A DNA stretch of 64,000 nucleotides from JAFGHJ01 sp964606065 (GCA_964606065.1 CAZSEX010000004.1:1-64000), one strand, 5' to 3'. Positions 43,181 through 53,092 are shown, counted from the first letter of the stretch. Translations and numbers: made by a program. Notes: generated by a model not told the origin, from the letters alone.

Positions 43181-44605
43181 ATGATCCCTGAAGCGACAAA
43201 ATTGTCTATAAAGGAGAAAATAGGATTCGGTCTGGGTGATACTGCTTATAATTTCTATTTCCAGGCGGCTATGTTTTATATGTTGATCTTCTATACGGAT
43301 ATATTTGGTATCCCTGCCGCGGTTGTCGGGACAATGTTTCTGGTTTCTAAAGTGTGGGACGCGATAAATGACCCATTAATGGCTGCCCTGGCTGATCGTA
43401 CTAAAAGCCGCTGGGGAAAATACCGTCCGTGGATACTCTTTACCGCTTTTCCTTTTGCTATAGCAGGTATACTATGTTTTACAAATTTGGACTTAAGCAA
43501 GGTGGGGAAAATTGTGTGGGCTTATGTGACCTATAATTTGCTCATGATGTCTTATACGGCGGGCAATGTTCCTTATTCGTCTTTGATGGGTGTAATGACA
43601 GCCGATTCGGGTGAACGTACCGGTCTTAATCAAATTCGCTTTATCTTCGCGAATTTCGCGATGCTCATAGTACAGGGAGCAACCTTGCCTCTTGTGGAGA
43701 AACTCGGCAGGGGTGATGACGCGAAAGGTTTTATGCTCACCATGGTATTTTTTGCTATAATGACTGTGATAATGTTGACGATCACTTTCATGACCACCAG
43801 GGAGAGAATAAAACCCGAACCCGGGCAAAAGACTTCAATAAAACAGGACCTTTCCGATCTCATTAAAAACAGACCCTGGGTTATTATGTTTATTATGACT
43901 CTTTTCGTGTTTATTTATTGGTCCATGAAGAACAGTATCTCAATATTTTACTTTGAATACTTCGTAAACCATGAGAGTCTTCGGGCTTTCCTGCAGAATT
44001 TCGGTATGGCTCGGAACCCCGCCGCGGATGTCGTAAATATAGGATTCCCAATTTTTAATACCAGCGGACTTATCGCTCAATTAATAGGTATTCTCTTTTC
44101 AAAATTTTTCGCTGTCAGGTTTGGAAAAAGAGATGTATTTCGGTTTTTTCTGTTTTTGGCGACATGTTTTACGTTCGTGTATGTGTTTTTAAAACCGGAA
44201 CAGATTTTCTTGATATTTATCTCTAACATTCTTATCCAGTTCTTTTATGGGTTTACCGTACCTTTGCTCTGGGCTATGGTCGCGGATGTGGCAGATTTTA
44301 CCGAATGGAAAACTCACAGACGTGCTACAGCCATGACATTTGCCGGAGTTTTATTCGCTCTGAAATTAGGTTTTAGTTTTGGGAGCACGATTGCCGCGAA
44401 GCTTCTTAGTTTTTATAATTATGTACCGAATGTAGAACAGACCGCGGAAACATTGAAAGGTATTCGTTATATGATGAGTGTCTATCCCGCGATTTTATGG
44501 TTACTTGGTGTGGGAGCTCTTTTATTTTATAGAATAGATAGAAGCACGGAACTCGAAATGGAGAAAGAATTAATAAAGAGAAGAGAGGGGTATCAGCAGG
44601 ATTGA
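43181..44605 (+). CDS. GPH-family sugar:cation symporter, copy 3
   Basis: A 474-residue 12-helix transporter, the closest relative of copy 2. Loop motif DPLMAALADRTKSRWGKYRPW; the last cytoplasmic loop is DFTEWKTHRRATAMTF, with His where copies 1 and 2 have Arg. AAGGAGG precedes the ATG. It is followed 36 bp later by the GH43 gene and probably belongs to the GH43-GH10 transcript. Differences among copies lie in the middle helices, which may give different oligosaccharide preference. Confidence 0.92.
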   Translation: MIPEATKLSIKEKIGFGLGDTAYNFYFQAAMFYMLIFYTDIFGIPAAVVGTMFLVSKVWDAINDPLMAALADRTKSRWGKYRPWILFTAFPFAIAGILCFTNLDLSKVGKIVWAYVTYNLLMMSYTAGNVPYSSLMGVMTADSGERTGLNQIRFIFANFAMLIVQGATLPLVEKLGRGDDAKGFMLTMVFFAIMTVIMLTITFMTTRERIKPEPGQKTSIKQDLSDLIKNRPWVIMFIMTLFVFIYWSMKNSISIFYFEYFVNHESLRAFLQNFGMARNPAADVVNIGFPIFNTSGLIAQLIGILFSKFFAVRFGKRDVFRFFLFLATCFTFVYVFLKPEQIFLIFISNILIQFFYGFTVPLLWAMVADVADFTEWKTHRRATAMTFAGVLFALKLGFSFGSTIAAKLLSFYNYVPNVEQTAETLKGIRYMMSVYPAILWLLGVGALLFYRIDRSTELEMEKELIKRREGYQQD

Positions 44606-44641
44606 CGAAAAATGTTTGCCGATTATTAGGAGGTAAGATTA

Positions 44642-46246
44642 ATGAATAGAATTAGCATATTGCTTTTAATAATATCATTTTTATCTTTGCTTTTTTTGAC
44701 GCAGTGTTCTGTTGAATACAATGAAACATATACGAATCCGGTTATTCCCGGAGGTTTTCCCGATCCCAGTATCTGCAAAGTTGGCGATGATTACTATACA
44801 GTGCACAGTTCATTCGAGTATTTTCCGGGTGTACCGGTTTTTCACAGTAAGGACCTCGTACACTGGAAATTGATCGGTTACTGTTTGACCAGAGAGAGTC
44901 AGTTGCCTCTTAAAAACATGAGATATTCCGGAGGTATTTACGCTCCCACCATTCGCTATCACGACGGTTTATTTTATATGATTACCACGAATGTGGATGG
45001 GGGCGGAAATTTCTATGTGACCGCTGAGGATCCCGCCGGTCCCTGGTCCGAACCTGTATGGCTGGATAGAGAGGGGATAGATCCTTCTTTATTTTTCGAT
45101 GATGACGGCAGGGTTTATTACACTCGTCATGAAGGTGAGGCAGACGGTCACATCGTTCAGTGTTTAATAAATATAGAAGAAGGTAAACTTGAAGGAGATT
45201 TGAAAAAGATATGGGGAGGTACGGGTGGTATATGGCCTGAAGGTCCTCATCTGTATAAAATAAACGGTAAGTATTATTTGATGATTTCGGAGGGGGGTAC
45301 GAGTTACGGGCATATGATTACAATAGCCAGAAGTGATTCTCCCTGGGGTCCCTTCGAGTCCAATCCGGACAATCCCATTCTTACGCATAAAGATAGAGAG
45401 AGACATCAATTCCGGGCTCTGGGACACGGAGATTTAGTTGAAACTCCCGATGGTTGGTGGATTGTTTTTCTGGGGATTCGACCCAAGGGTGGTCATTACA
45501 ATCATCTTGGCAGAGAGATGTTTTTAGCTCCGGTTGAGTGGAATGGAAAAGGGTGGCCGGTTGTCAATGAAAATAAACCCATAGAAGATACGATGCCTGC
45601 TCCGAAGTTGCCTAAGTATAAATTCAGAGAAGAACCTGATAGGGATAATTTTAACGGTTGTGATATTGCTCTTTGCTGGAATTATTTACGAAATCCATAT
45701 ATGGAAAATTATTCCTTAACCGAGCGTCCGGGTTATTTGAGACTCCGGGGTACTGCGGTTACTATGGGCGATCAAGATTCGCCTACTTTTATCGGAAGGC
45801 GGCAGACCGCCATGGAATGTAAAATCGCGGCGAAACTCGATTTTAACCCTGAAAGAGAGGGAGAAGAGGCGGGTCTGGTTATAAGAGGAAACGAGGTCAA
45901 CAGGGCTGAAATAGGAGTTACGCTGAAAGACGGGAAGCGGCATGCGTTTTTTACGAATATGGTTAAAGGCAAATTGGTGGAGCCGGTTCGGTATGAGGAA
46001 ATCGGTGAAGGCGAAGTAATCCTGTCTATAGAAGCAAAGCCTTTGTATTATGAACTATTCTATCAGATAAACGGCGGAACTCCTGTGAGTATGGGAAAAG
46101 TGGAAACCAAATATCTGACTTTTGAAGAAGTGGTAGGATATCTCTTTACAGGAGTATATTTCGGTATGTACGCTACGGGTAACGGAGAAAAAAGCACCGT
46201 ACCGGCTGATTTTGATTGGTTCGAGTTTGTGAAGCATAAGAAATAG
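44642..46246 (+). CDS. Glycoside hydrolase family 43 beta-xylosidase/arabinofuranosidase, exported
   Basis: A 534-residue inverting enzyme. The five-bladed propeller opens with YTNPVIPGGFPDPSICKVGD. Catalytic candidates are general base Asp41 (FPDPS), pKa modulator Asp147 (GIDPSLF) and general acid Glu200 (WPEGPHL). The C-terminal beta-sandwich (~345-530, GRRQTAMECKIAAKL) is the accessory domain usual in GH43 xylosidases. The N-terminus is hydrophobic and ends LFLTQC-S with Cys22; Gln before the Cys is unusual for a lipobox, so lipidation is uncertain but export is likely. It sits 15 bp before GH10. Confidence 0.93.
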   Translation: MNRISILLLIISFLSLLFLTQCSVEYNETYTNPVIPGGFPDPSICKVGDDYYTVHSSFEYFPGVPVFHSKDLVHWKLIGYCLTRESQLPLKNMRYSGGIYAPTIRYHDGLFYMITTNVDGGGNFYVTAEDPAGPWSEPVWLDREGIDPSLFFDDDGRVYYTRHEGEADGHIVQCLINIEEGKLEGDLKKIWGGTGGIWPEGPHLYKINGKYYLMISEGGTSYGHMITIARSDSPWGPFESNPDNPILTHKDRERHQFRALGHGDLVETPDGWWIVFLGIRPKGGHYNHLGREMFLAPVEWNGKGWPVVNENKPIEDTMPAPKLPKYKFREEPDRDNFNGCDIALCWNYLRNPYMENYSLTERPGYLRLRGTAVTMGDQDSPTFIGRRQTAMECKIAAKLDFNPEREGEEAGLVIRGNEVNRAEIGVTLKDGKRHAFFTNMVKGKLVEPVRYEEIGEGEVILSIEAKPLYYELFYQINGGTPVSMGKVETKYLTFEEVVGYLFTGVYFGMYATGNGEKSTVPADFDWFEFVKHKK

Positions 46247-46261
46247 GGTTAGGAGTAGAAG

Positions 46262-47347
46262 ATGAAAGATAACCAAAACATAAAGAATGAACCCTCGTTA
46301 AAAGAAATATTTAAGGATGACTTTTATATCGGAGCTGCGCTTAATCTGGATCAAATCGAGGGTAAAGATACCGATGGAATAGCTGTTGTAGAGAAGCACT
46401 TTAACAGTATCGTTGCTGAAAATATTTTAAAGTGGGAAGAAATACATCCTGAAATAGATAGGTATAATTTTGAACCGGCTGATAAGTACGCGGCTTTCGG
46501 AGAAAAAAATAAGATGTTTGTGGTTGGGCATACCCTTGTATGGTTTTATCAAACTCCCGATTGGGTGTTTGAAGATGATTCCGGAAAAGCGCTCAGCAGA
46601 GAAGCGTTGCTCGCCCGGATGAAAAACCACATCTTCACGGTAATGGGCCGTTATAAAGGTAAAATACACGGCTGGGACGTTGTAAACGAGGTGGTTGTCG
46701 AAGATGGTTCTTTTAGAAAATGCAAGTGGTGTGAGATTATCGGGGAAGATTATGTACAGAAGGCATTCGAGTACGCGCGTGAGGCTGACCCGAACGCGGA
46801 ACTTTATTACAACGATTTTGATTATTATAAGAAACCTAAACGAGATGGTATTATTAAGCTGATAGAAAATTTAAAGTCGAAGGGCGTTCGAATAGACGGA
46901 ATCGGCATACAGGCGCACTGGTTTCTCGAACATCCTGAAATAGCTGAAATCGAGAAGTTTGTTGTAGAGCTGGGTAAGTTAGAGGTCAAGATTATGATTA
47001 CGGAAATGGATGTTGGGGTTACTCCTTTTTATCCCTGTGATACACCCGCGAGAGATTTATCGTCTTTTGACCCTGAAACACAGAAAAAATTAAATCCTTA
47101 TACCGAAGGTGTTCCGGATTCGGTTCTTAAAGAACAGGCGGACAGGTACGCGGAGTTGTTTTCATTGTTTTTAAAACACCGTGACAAGTTTAGCAGAATA
47201 ACATTCTGGGCGGTTCACGACAAACAATCCTGGCGCAGTTATTTACCTATAAGAGGCAGGACCGAATACCCGATGTTGTTCGATCGTGATTGTAAACCCA
47301 AACCGGCTTTCTATGCCGTTGTGGAAACAGGTCAAAGTAGATGGTAA
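46262..47347 (+). CDS. Glycoside hydrolase family 10 endo-1,4-beta-xylanase, intracellular
   Basis: A 361-residue retaining xylanase. Acid/base Glu143 lies in WDVVNEVV and nucleophile Glu248 in ITEMDVG; NILKWEEIHP and HTLVWFYQTPDW form the substrate cleft. There is no signal peptide (MKDNQNIKNEPSLKEI), so it should work in the cytoplasm on oligosaccharides brought in by the three symporters just upstream. It is 15 bp after GH43. Length is the normal single-domain GH10 size, without binding modules. Confidence 0.96.
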   Translation: MKDNQNIKNEPSLKEIFKDDFYIGAALNLDQIEGKDTDGIAVVEKHFNSIVAENILKWEEIHPEIDRYNFEPADKYAAFGEKNKMFVVGHTLVWFYQTPDWVFEDDSGKALSREALLARMKNHIFTVMGRYKGKIHGWDVVNEVVVEDGSFRKCKWCEIIGEDYVQKAFEYAREADPNAELYYNDFDYYKKPKRDGIIKLIENLKSKGVRIDGIGIQAHWFLEHPEIAEIEKFVVELGKLEVKIMITEMDVGVTPFYPCDTPARDLSSFDPETQKKLNPYTEGVPDSVLKEQADRYAELFSLFLKHRDKFSRITFWAVHDKQSWRSYLPIRGRTEYPMLFDRDCKPKPAFYAVVETGQSRW

Positions 47348-47374
47348 TAGGAGATAACAGACAAAGTGCTGCAC

Positions 47375-47402
47375 TTGACATAGATAAATGGTGATATAAT
47401 AT
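47375..47402 (+). promoter_or_regulatory. Candidate promoter of the pfkB-GH3-GH116 operon
   Basis: TTGACA at 47375-47380, then TAATAT at 47397-47402 with a 16-base spacer; an overlapping TATAAT would leave only 14 bases. Five bases around the -35 (GCACTTGACA) are shared with the triad 2 promoter. Confidence 0.45.
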
Positions 47403-47433
47403 ACTTCAAAATTAACACACAAGGAGCTTAAAA

Positions 47434-48651
47434 ATGACAGATGAAAAAGATCTTGAAATTGTAGCTGCAGGTCATACCTGCCTTGATTTAATACCGGCTT
47501 TCACAATCGAGGGGACAGTTGATAGGATGACTGATGTCCTTGTACCCGGTAAAATGATAGACATGGGTGAATGTGTGGTTGTGGGAGGTGGCCCTGTCAC
47601 CAACGCCGGAGTATCTATAAGGAGACTCGGTGTCAAGACTGAACTAATAGGCAAAATTGGTGACGATGATTTTGGAAAACAGATTCTTCGGTGGTATGAA
47701 GAACATGAAGGGCATTTTAAAGGAATTAAAATGGTCGAAGGTGAATCTACATCTTATACAATAGCGATTTGTATTCCCGGAATAGACCGTTTTTATCTTC
47801 ATCATTGCGGAGCCAATGATACTTTTGGCTATGAAGATATGGATTTTGATATCGTGGAACGTTCAAAACTTATGCTTTTCGGATATCCGCCGTGGATGAA
47901 GAAACTTTACAGCAACACAGGAGCGGAATTGACTAAAATACTTAAAAAGACAAGAGAATTAGGAACAACGATAGCTCTGGACCTTTCTCTTCCTGATGTC
48001 GACGGTTACGCCGAAAATATAGATTGGTTTTCTATTATGGAAAATTGGATTCCTCTTTCTGATATTATGGTACCCAGCGCGGAAGAGATTTTTTACTTTT
48101 TATACAAAGATAAGTTCCTTGAAAAGAGGAGAAGTCTAAAAGAGAGAGAAACGGTTCTCGACAATATGAGTGTGAAAGAGATTTCTGACATTGGTAAAGA
48201 TTTAATTAAAATGGGTACGGCAATAGCGATGGTAAAATGCGGGCACAGAGGATTGTATGTGCGAACCGCCGGCAAGGAACGTCTGAGCAAATTAGGAGCG
48301 GCAGGATGTTCAGACCTCGATAACTGGGCTAACCGTGAACTCTGGTTTCCTGTTTACGAAGAGGAAAAATTCGTGGGTGCTCTCGGTTCAGGCGATTCCG
48401 CTATTGCAGGATTCCTTTCCGCTTTTGTGTGGAATCATTCAGTCGAATCCTGTTTAAGGTATGCTAACGCTGCCGGCAGCATGAATGTTACCGTCCCCGA
48501 TGGTCTTACCTGGAATAAAGGATTTGAAGATCTTACGAGGCGAATCGAAGCGGGCTGGAAGACAAGAGAATTGAAAATCGATGAAGATGGTTGGAAATTT
48601 GAAAAAGGGTTCTGGGTGGGACCTGATAACAGCGGTAAATGGGAATCATAA
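47434..48651 (+). CDS. PfkB-family carbohydrate kinase
   Basis: A 405-residue ribokinase-fold kinase. The N-terminal VAAGHTCLDLIPAF and VVGGGPVTNAGVSIRRLG bind the sugar. The C-terminal GALGSGDSAIAGFLSAFV holds the catalytic Asp and anion hole (GSGD instead of the usual GAGD). At 405 residues it is longer than most members. The sugar is unknown; location before GH3 and GH116 suggests xylose- or uronate-derived sugar. AAGGAG precedes the ATG. Confidence 0.85.
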   Translation: MTDEKDLEIVAAGHTCLDLIPAFTIEGTVDRMTDVLVPGKMIDMGECVVVGGGPVTNAGVSIRRLGVKTELIGKIGDDDFGKQILRWYEEHEGHFKGIKMVEGESTSYTIAICIPGIDRFYLHHCGANDTFGYEDMDFDIVERSKLMLFGYPPWMKKLYSNTGAELTKILKKTRELGTTIALDLSLPDVDGYAENIDWFSIMENWIPLSDIMVPSAEEIFYFLYKDKFLEKRRSLKERETVLDNMSVKEISDIGKDLIKMGTAIAMVKCGHRGLYVRTAGKERLSKLGAAGCSDLDNWANRELWFPVYEEEKFVGALGSGDSAIAGFLSAFVWNHSVESCLRYANAAGSMNVTVPDGLTWNKGFEDLTRRIEAGWKTRELKIDEDGWKFEKGFWVGPDNSGKWES

Positions 48652-48673
48652 AATACTAAATGAGGAGGTAAGA

Positions 48674-50497
48674 ATGTCAAAAAAAGAGAGAGTTAAATTT
48701 ATAAGTAAGCAGATTTCAAAAATGACTCTTGAGGAAAAAGTCGGACAGGTTTTAACTTTCACGTGGAGGGGTACGGTGTTTACTCCCAGCGGAATCGAAC
48801 AGGTTACGAAATTGCACTGCGGCGGACTTTGTCTCGAGCCGTACGCTGTGGAAACATGTAAGAACCTGTATTGGGGTAATTCCCAGATAGATACGACTTT
48901 TAAGAAACCGAAAGATTATTTCAAAATAGCCGAGACTTATTTCGCGGGTTCAGATTTTGGGATCAGCATAACCCCGGAAGAATACGCGAAGAGACTTAAA
49001 AGATGGCAGAAAATAGCCATGGATCGTCCTTCTGGAGTTCCTCTGCATATCACAGTCGATTTTGAAGGCGATTTCAAAAATGATTATATGGCGGGGGGAA
49101 TAAGACAGTTTCCCGCTCCCATGGGTATGGCTGCGATAGGTGATAAAAAAATAACTTATAAAATCGGTGAGATTATCGGCAAAATGTTATCGGCTATGGG
49201 TGTTACACAGATGTATTCACCGGTCTGTGACGTGAATACAAATCCCAAGAATCCTGAAATAGGAGTTCGATCTTTCAGTGATGATCCGCAAACTTGCGCG
49301 GATCACGCGGTAGCTTTGATTAAAGGTTTACAGGATAATGGTATAGCAACCACTGCCAAACATTTCCCGGGAAGAGGCAGCTCGGATACCGATGCTCACG
49401 ATGTCCTGGAAGTGTTAAACTTAAGTAAGCAGAGGATGCACGAAGTCGATCTGGTTCCTTTTAAAGCCGCTATCGAGGCGGGTACAAAAGCTATTATGAC
49501 CGGGCATTCCGTTTATCCGGCTTATGATAAAAAATATCCCACGACTTTATCCGAAAACATACTGACTGGTTTATTAAGAGAAGAGCTTCAATTTAAAGGG
49601 GTAATTGTTTCGGACGCTATCGGTATGGCTGCCATACTTAAGAAATGGCCTCTTCCGCAGGCCTGTGTAATGGCTTTAAAAGCGGGAGTCGATACGATAC
49701 TTCTGAAAGCCGACGATGAATCCAGGTCTCAGACTTTCTTTGGGATTAAACGAGCTGTGGAAAATGGCGAGTTATCCGAAGAAAGGTTAGATGAGGCGGT
49801 TACTCGTCTCCTGCGAATGAAGTATGACCAGGGCCTATATAAAACGGCTCCCAAAATTAGTCCTGAGAAAACTTACAAGATCACCACAGATAAAAAAGTT
49901 ATAGATTTTTCCTGGGATATAGCGAAGAAAGCTCAAATTATAATGAGAGATGATAAGAAATTACTGCCGCTCAATGATAAAAAGAAGATACTTGTAATAG
50001 AACAGCGTATTCCCTATGAGTTCTGCGGTAAAGATCCTTATATGCATATGCATATGTTCTGTGAAAGAATGGTCGATCATTCCACGAATTTGATTCTTGT
50101 TGATACGGAATTTTCAGCATTCGAAGAAGAAATTAAAGAATGTATGGAACTCGCGAAGCAGGCGGACCTTGTGGTGATGACCAATTATTACGCGCGAATA
50201 GTTAAATCCGGTAACAATCAACTTTTAGCTAAGAAACTGAAAAAAGCCGGGAAAGATATCGTCGTTGTTACCAATAGCCCGTATGTCGAGGGCACGACCG
50301 ATGTTGCCGATGCTGCTATTTGCAACTTCAGCGCTACGCCCGATTCTATCAGGGCTTCCGCGGATTTACTTTTTGGTAAGTTTAAACCGCGCGCTGCCAC
50401 AAAAGTACCCGTAGATATCGGAAAGCAAAAATCTACTCCCCAGAAAAAACTGAAGGCCAAAAAGAAATCAAAAAAGCTGGATTTATCGTATTGTTAA
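48674..50497 (+). CDS. Glycoside hydrolase family 3, NagZ-like catalytic motif
   Basis: The start is placed at ATG 48674 after GAGGAGG; an upstream in-frame ATG would overlap the kinase gene and adds unrelated sequence. The 607-residue protein has no signal peptide. The TIM barrel shows TAKHFPGRGSSDTDAHD (about 227-243), in which the Asp-x-His pair is the acid/base dyad typical of NagZ-type beta-N-acetylglucosaminidases, and the nucleophile Asp in VSDAIGM (about 312). A C-terminal alpha/beta sandwich follows, as in two-domain GH3. The tail is Lys-rich. Within a xylan operon a beta-xylosidase role is possible, but the motif points to the NagZ branch. Confidence 0.87.
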   Translation: MSKKERVKFISKQISKMTLEEKVGQVLTFTWRGTVFTPSGIEQVTKLHCGGLCLEPYAVETCKNLYWGNSQIDTTFKKPKDYFKIAETYFAGSDFGISITPEEYAKRLKRWQKIAMDRPSGVPLHITVDFEGDFKNDYMAGGIRQFPAPMGMAAIGDKKITYKIGEIIGKMLSAMGVTQMYSPVCDVNTNPKNPEIGVRSFSDDPQTCADHAVALIKGLQDNGIATTAKHFPGRGSSDTDAHDVLEVLNLSKQRMHEVDLVPFKAAIEAGTKAIMTGHSVYPAYDKKYPTTLSENILTGLLREELQFKGVIVSDAIGMAAILKKWPLPQACVMALKAGVDTILLKADDESRSQTFFGIKRAVENGELSEERLDEAVTRLLRMKYDQGLYKTAPKISPEKTYKITTDKKVIDFSWDIAKKAQIIMRDDKKLLPLNDKKKILVIEQRIPYEFCGKDPYMHMHMFCERMVDHSTNLILVDTEFSAFEEEIKECMELAKQADLVVMTNYYARIVKSGNNQLLAKKLKKAGKDIVVVTNSPYVEGTTDVADAAICNFSATPDSIRASADLLFGKFKPRAATKVPVDIGKQKSTPQKKLKAKKKSKKLDLSYC

Positions 50498-50509
50498 GGA
50501 GGATATTAT

Positions 50510-53092
50510 ATGCCAAAATCTTCTGGTATAGAAATAAAAGACGTTTTTACTATTAAAGGGAAGAAGATATCAAAAATTTATGACGATAACTACATGTCCG
50601 TTCATTTTCAGGGAATGTCGAAAACTCTTCAGTTCCCTCACACTATAGCTCTTCAGGGTGCTCCTACCTGTTCTATAGGTTTATCTCCCGATGGTTTATA
50701 CAACAGGCTTAACAACGCGGGCAGGCTGATTTTGTTGAATCAAAACGCGATTCAATTTGCTTCTGCTCCGTTTATTCGTATCAGGGGAGAAAAGGAGGAG
50801 GAGGAAGAGGAAGAGGAAGAGATTTTAGTGGAAGAAGATACTTTTATGCTTACCAGAAGGGATCCGGAGAAGGTAGAGGAAATCGATGATGTACCGGCAT
50901 TGAAGAATTATTATCATAAACCGCTTCCCGAGAAAGATATCACTATTTCGATTGCCACACCTCTCCTGGAAATGGCATATAAAATCGATAAAGTCAGTGT
51001 TAAAAGACGTCTGGTTTCTCCCTTATTTGCTGAGAGAGATCAGGCTTTAATGCCCCTTGGCGTCGAGGAATATGAGATTATTAATAACAGTGACGAGGAA
51101 AAAGAAATTACCCTGGTGTTGCCCAGACCCTCTCTTGTCAATCTTCAGGAAAAAGAGCTGAAGCCGACGGATCAGGATACAGTTTATATATGTTCCGCGC
51201 CGGTTAAAGGTCATGTTCATAAAGAATTTGAATCGTCGGGTATGGAGGGAGTGGTTATGGGTAGTAAGGAATGTAAAGATAGAATGGTAATTGCCGTACC
51301 GAAGCTGAAAGATGTAAATATTGACACAAACCCCTATTTCTGCCTGAATTACCTGAAACAGGATTTGTTGTTGAATGATGACGGTAGTTTTTATCGGAAA
51401 AGAGAGCCTCTTGTCAAACAGGATTATGGCGCGGCGATAAGTTTATCGTTTACATTGAAATCTGAATCATCAATGAAAATACCTTTTGCTGTCGGTCTGG
51501 ATTTTCCCGTGCAAACTTATATCGATGGTAAAAAATTCGATCGGAAATATATAAAGAGTTTCAAAAACGAAAAAACCCGTACGGTCGATATGGCAAAAGT
51601 CGCTCTGGATAATTACAAGGATTGGTTCGACAGAACGATGGCTATCCAGAGTAAGATATACGATTTAATAAGGAAAAATCCGGCTTATAAAAATGATAAA
51701 GCCGGGGCATTAAGGTTAACCAGACTGATTCTTAATGAGTTTAGTTTTCCCCTGTCGAATGCCGCGGTCTGGGTTGAAGATAAAGACAGCAGCCAGAGAG
51801 CGAGATTCTTAGAGTGTTTTGATTACGCTTACATAGATCCTTCCGATGTGGATTGGTATTCCATGGTGCTTATGATACTTTTTCCGGATATAGAAAGGGA
51901 ACTCTGTCAGAGTTTTGTGGATTCTATCAACAGAGAAAACAAAAATAAACGTTTTTATCATTTGCACGCGTCTTTTGTTGAAGCCAGAAAGCACTTCAAG
52001 GATTATCCTGAAGAGTATGAGGGTCAATCACTGACACAGATATATGATCAAATTAAGATTAAAGGTGCCGTTTCTCATGATGTCGGCGCTTTACCCAAAG
52101 GGCATCCATTGCGTAACGTCAGTGACTATGCCTGGTACAATGACAACTATTGGGTAGACCTTTTTCCCAAACTTGCCACAAGAGTGCTGCGCAATGTTAA
52201 ATTTATGAAAGATAAGGACTTTTTGAAGAAAAATTGGGAAACTCTGAAATTCGGGTTCAAGCATCTTCAGACTCATGATCATGACGGTGACGGAATACCC
52301 GAAGGTAATCCCGGTGAAGTAAAAAATACTTTCGATAATTTGACTCTGTTTGGAGTGGATGCTTATGATGCCACTATTTTTATGGCCGGCTGTCGAGCCA
52401 TGATTGTAATGGCGGATATGATGAAAGACAAAGAAGCGAAAAAGGAATACGAGAAAGCCTTTGAAAAAGCTCAGACGGAGTTCGAAAAATTGTGGAGAGA
52501 GAAAGAAAACAAAAAAGGCGAGAAGTTGGAATATTATATAACCTGCTATGACCAGGATACAGGTGAAGAAAATACCGATGTATGGCTTAATCAACTGGAT
52601 GCGATATGGGCGTTAATAGCGATCGGAGAAGAGCCTTTTATTCCTGAGAAAAGAGTTAAAAAGATTCTCAAGACGATTTATAAAAACAACAGAACTTTCA
52701 TGGGTTGGGCTATGTGCCGGACTGAAGACGGAGGAAAAGTCGAATCGGAGCAGGGTCAGGATGTATATACCACTTCAAATTATGTTTTCGCGGAGCTTCT
52801 CGACTATTACGGTCTTAGGAAAGAAAGCAAGGAAGTTTATAAAGCCATGGATAAGGTTATTTTCGATTACGCGAACTCGTTAATCTCTCCGGATAACCTG
52901 AGAGCTGAATTGGAAATAGAAGCAGGAGAAACTGTTCCAACCCCGCATTATATCGTAGCTGCTTATCCCAGACCGGGAGCTGTAATGACGCAACTGGTTC
53001 TTCAGTATATTAAAGAACTTCAGAAGGAAAAAGGCAAAGCAAAGGTAAACTCCGGGCAATTGAAATCCTTTATAAGTGTTTTAATGAAGTAA
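50510..53092 (+). CDS. Glycoside hydrolase family 116-like (beta-glucosidase/beta-xylosidase, GBA2 type)
   Basis: An 860-residue protein with an N-terminal beta-sandwich (GBA2_N-like, about 1-330) and an (alpha/alpha)6 barrel (about 390-840) with DHDGDGIPEGNPGEVKNTFD and WLNQLDAIWAL, as in GH116. Characterised members split beta-glucosides or beta-xylosides with retention; I could not pin the nucleophile Glu with certainty. An acidic run of nine Glu at about residues 94-104, from GAG/GAA repeats, interrupts the N-terminal domain and looks like an expanded microsatellite. There is no signal peptide. It is 12 bp after GH3 with AAGGAGG before the ATG. Cytoplasmic finishing of oligosaccharides is likely. 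Confidence 0.8.
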   Translation: MPKSSGIEIKDVFTIKGKKISKIYDDNYMSVHFQGMSKTLQFPHTIALQGAPTCSIGLSPDGLYNRLNNAGRLILLNQNAIQFASAPFIRIRGEKEEEEEEEEEILVEEDTFMLTRRDPEKVEEIDDVPALKNYYHKPLPEKDITISIATPLLEMAYKIDKVSVKRRLVSPLFAERDQALMPLGVEEYEIINNSDEEKEITLVLPRPSLVNLQEKELKPTDQDTVYICSAPVKGHVHKEFESSGMEGVVMGSKECKDRMVIAVPKLKDVNIDTNPYFCLNYLKQDLLLNDDGSFYRKREPLVKQDYGAAISLSFTLKSESSMKIPFAVGLDFPVQTYIDGKKFDRKYIKSFKNEKTRTVDMAKVALDNYKDWFDRTMAIQSKIYDLIRKNPAYKNDKAGALRLTRLILNEFSFPLSNAAVWVEDKDSSQRARFLECFDYAYIDPSDVDWYSMVLMILFPDIERELCQSFVDSINRENKNKRFYHLHASFVEARKHFKDYPEEYEGQSLTQIYDQIKIKGAVSHDVGALPKGHPLRNVSDYAWYNDNYWVDLFPKLATRVLRNVKFMKDKDFLKKNWETLKFGFKHLQTHDHDGDGIPEGNPGEVKNTFDNLTLFGVDAYDATIFMAGCRAMIVMADMMKDKEAKKEYEKAFEKAQTEFEKLWREKENKKGEKLEYYITCYDQDTGEENTDVWLNQLDAIWALIAIGEEPFIPEKRVKKILKTIYKNNRTFMGWAMCRTEDGGKVESEQGQDVYTTSNYVFAELLDYYGLRKESKEVYKAMDKVIFDYANSLISPDNLRAELEIEAGETVPTPHYIVAAYPRPGAVMTQLVLQYIKELQKEKGKAKVNSGQLKSFISVLMK

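Noticed and set aside
52091..52594. 167-codon minus-strand frame
   Set aside because: Lies wholly inside the GH116-like gene in the opposite frame; a shadow of it.
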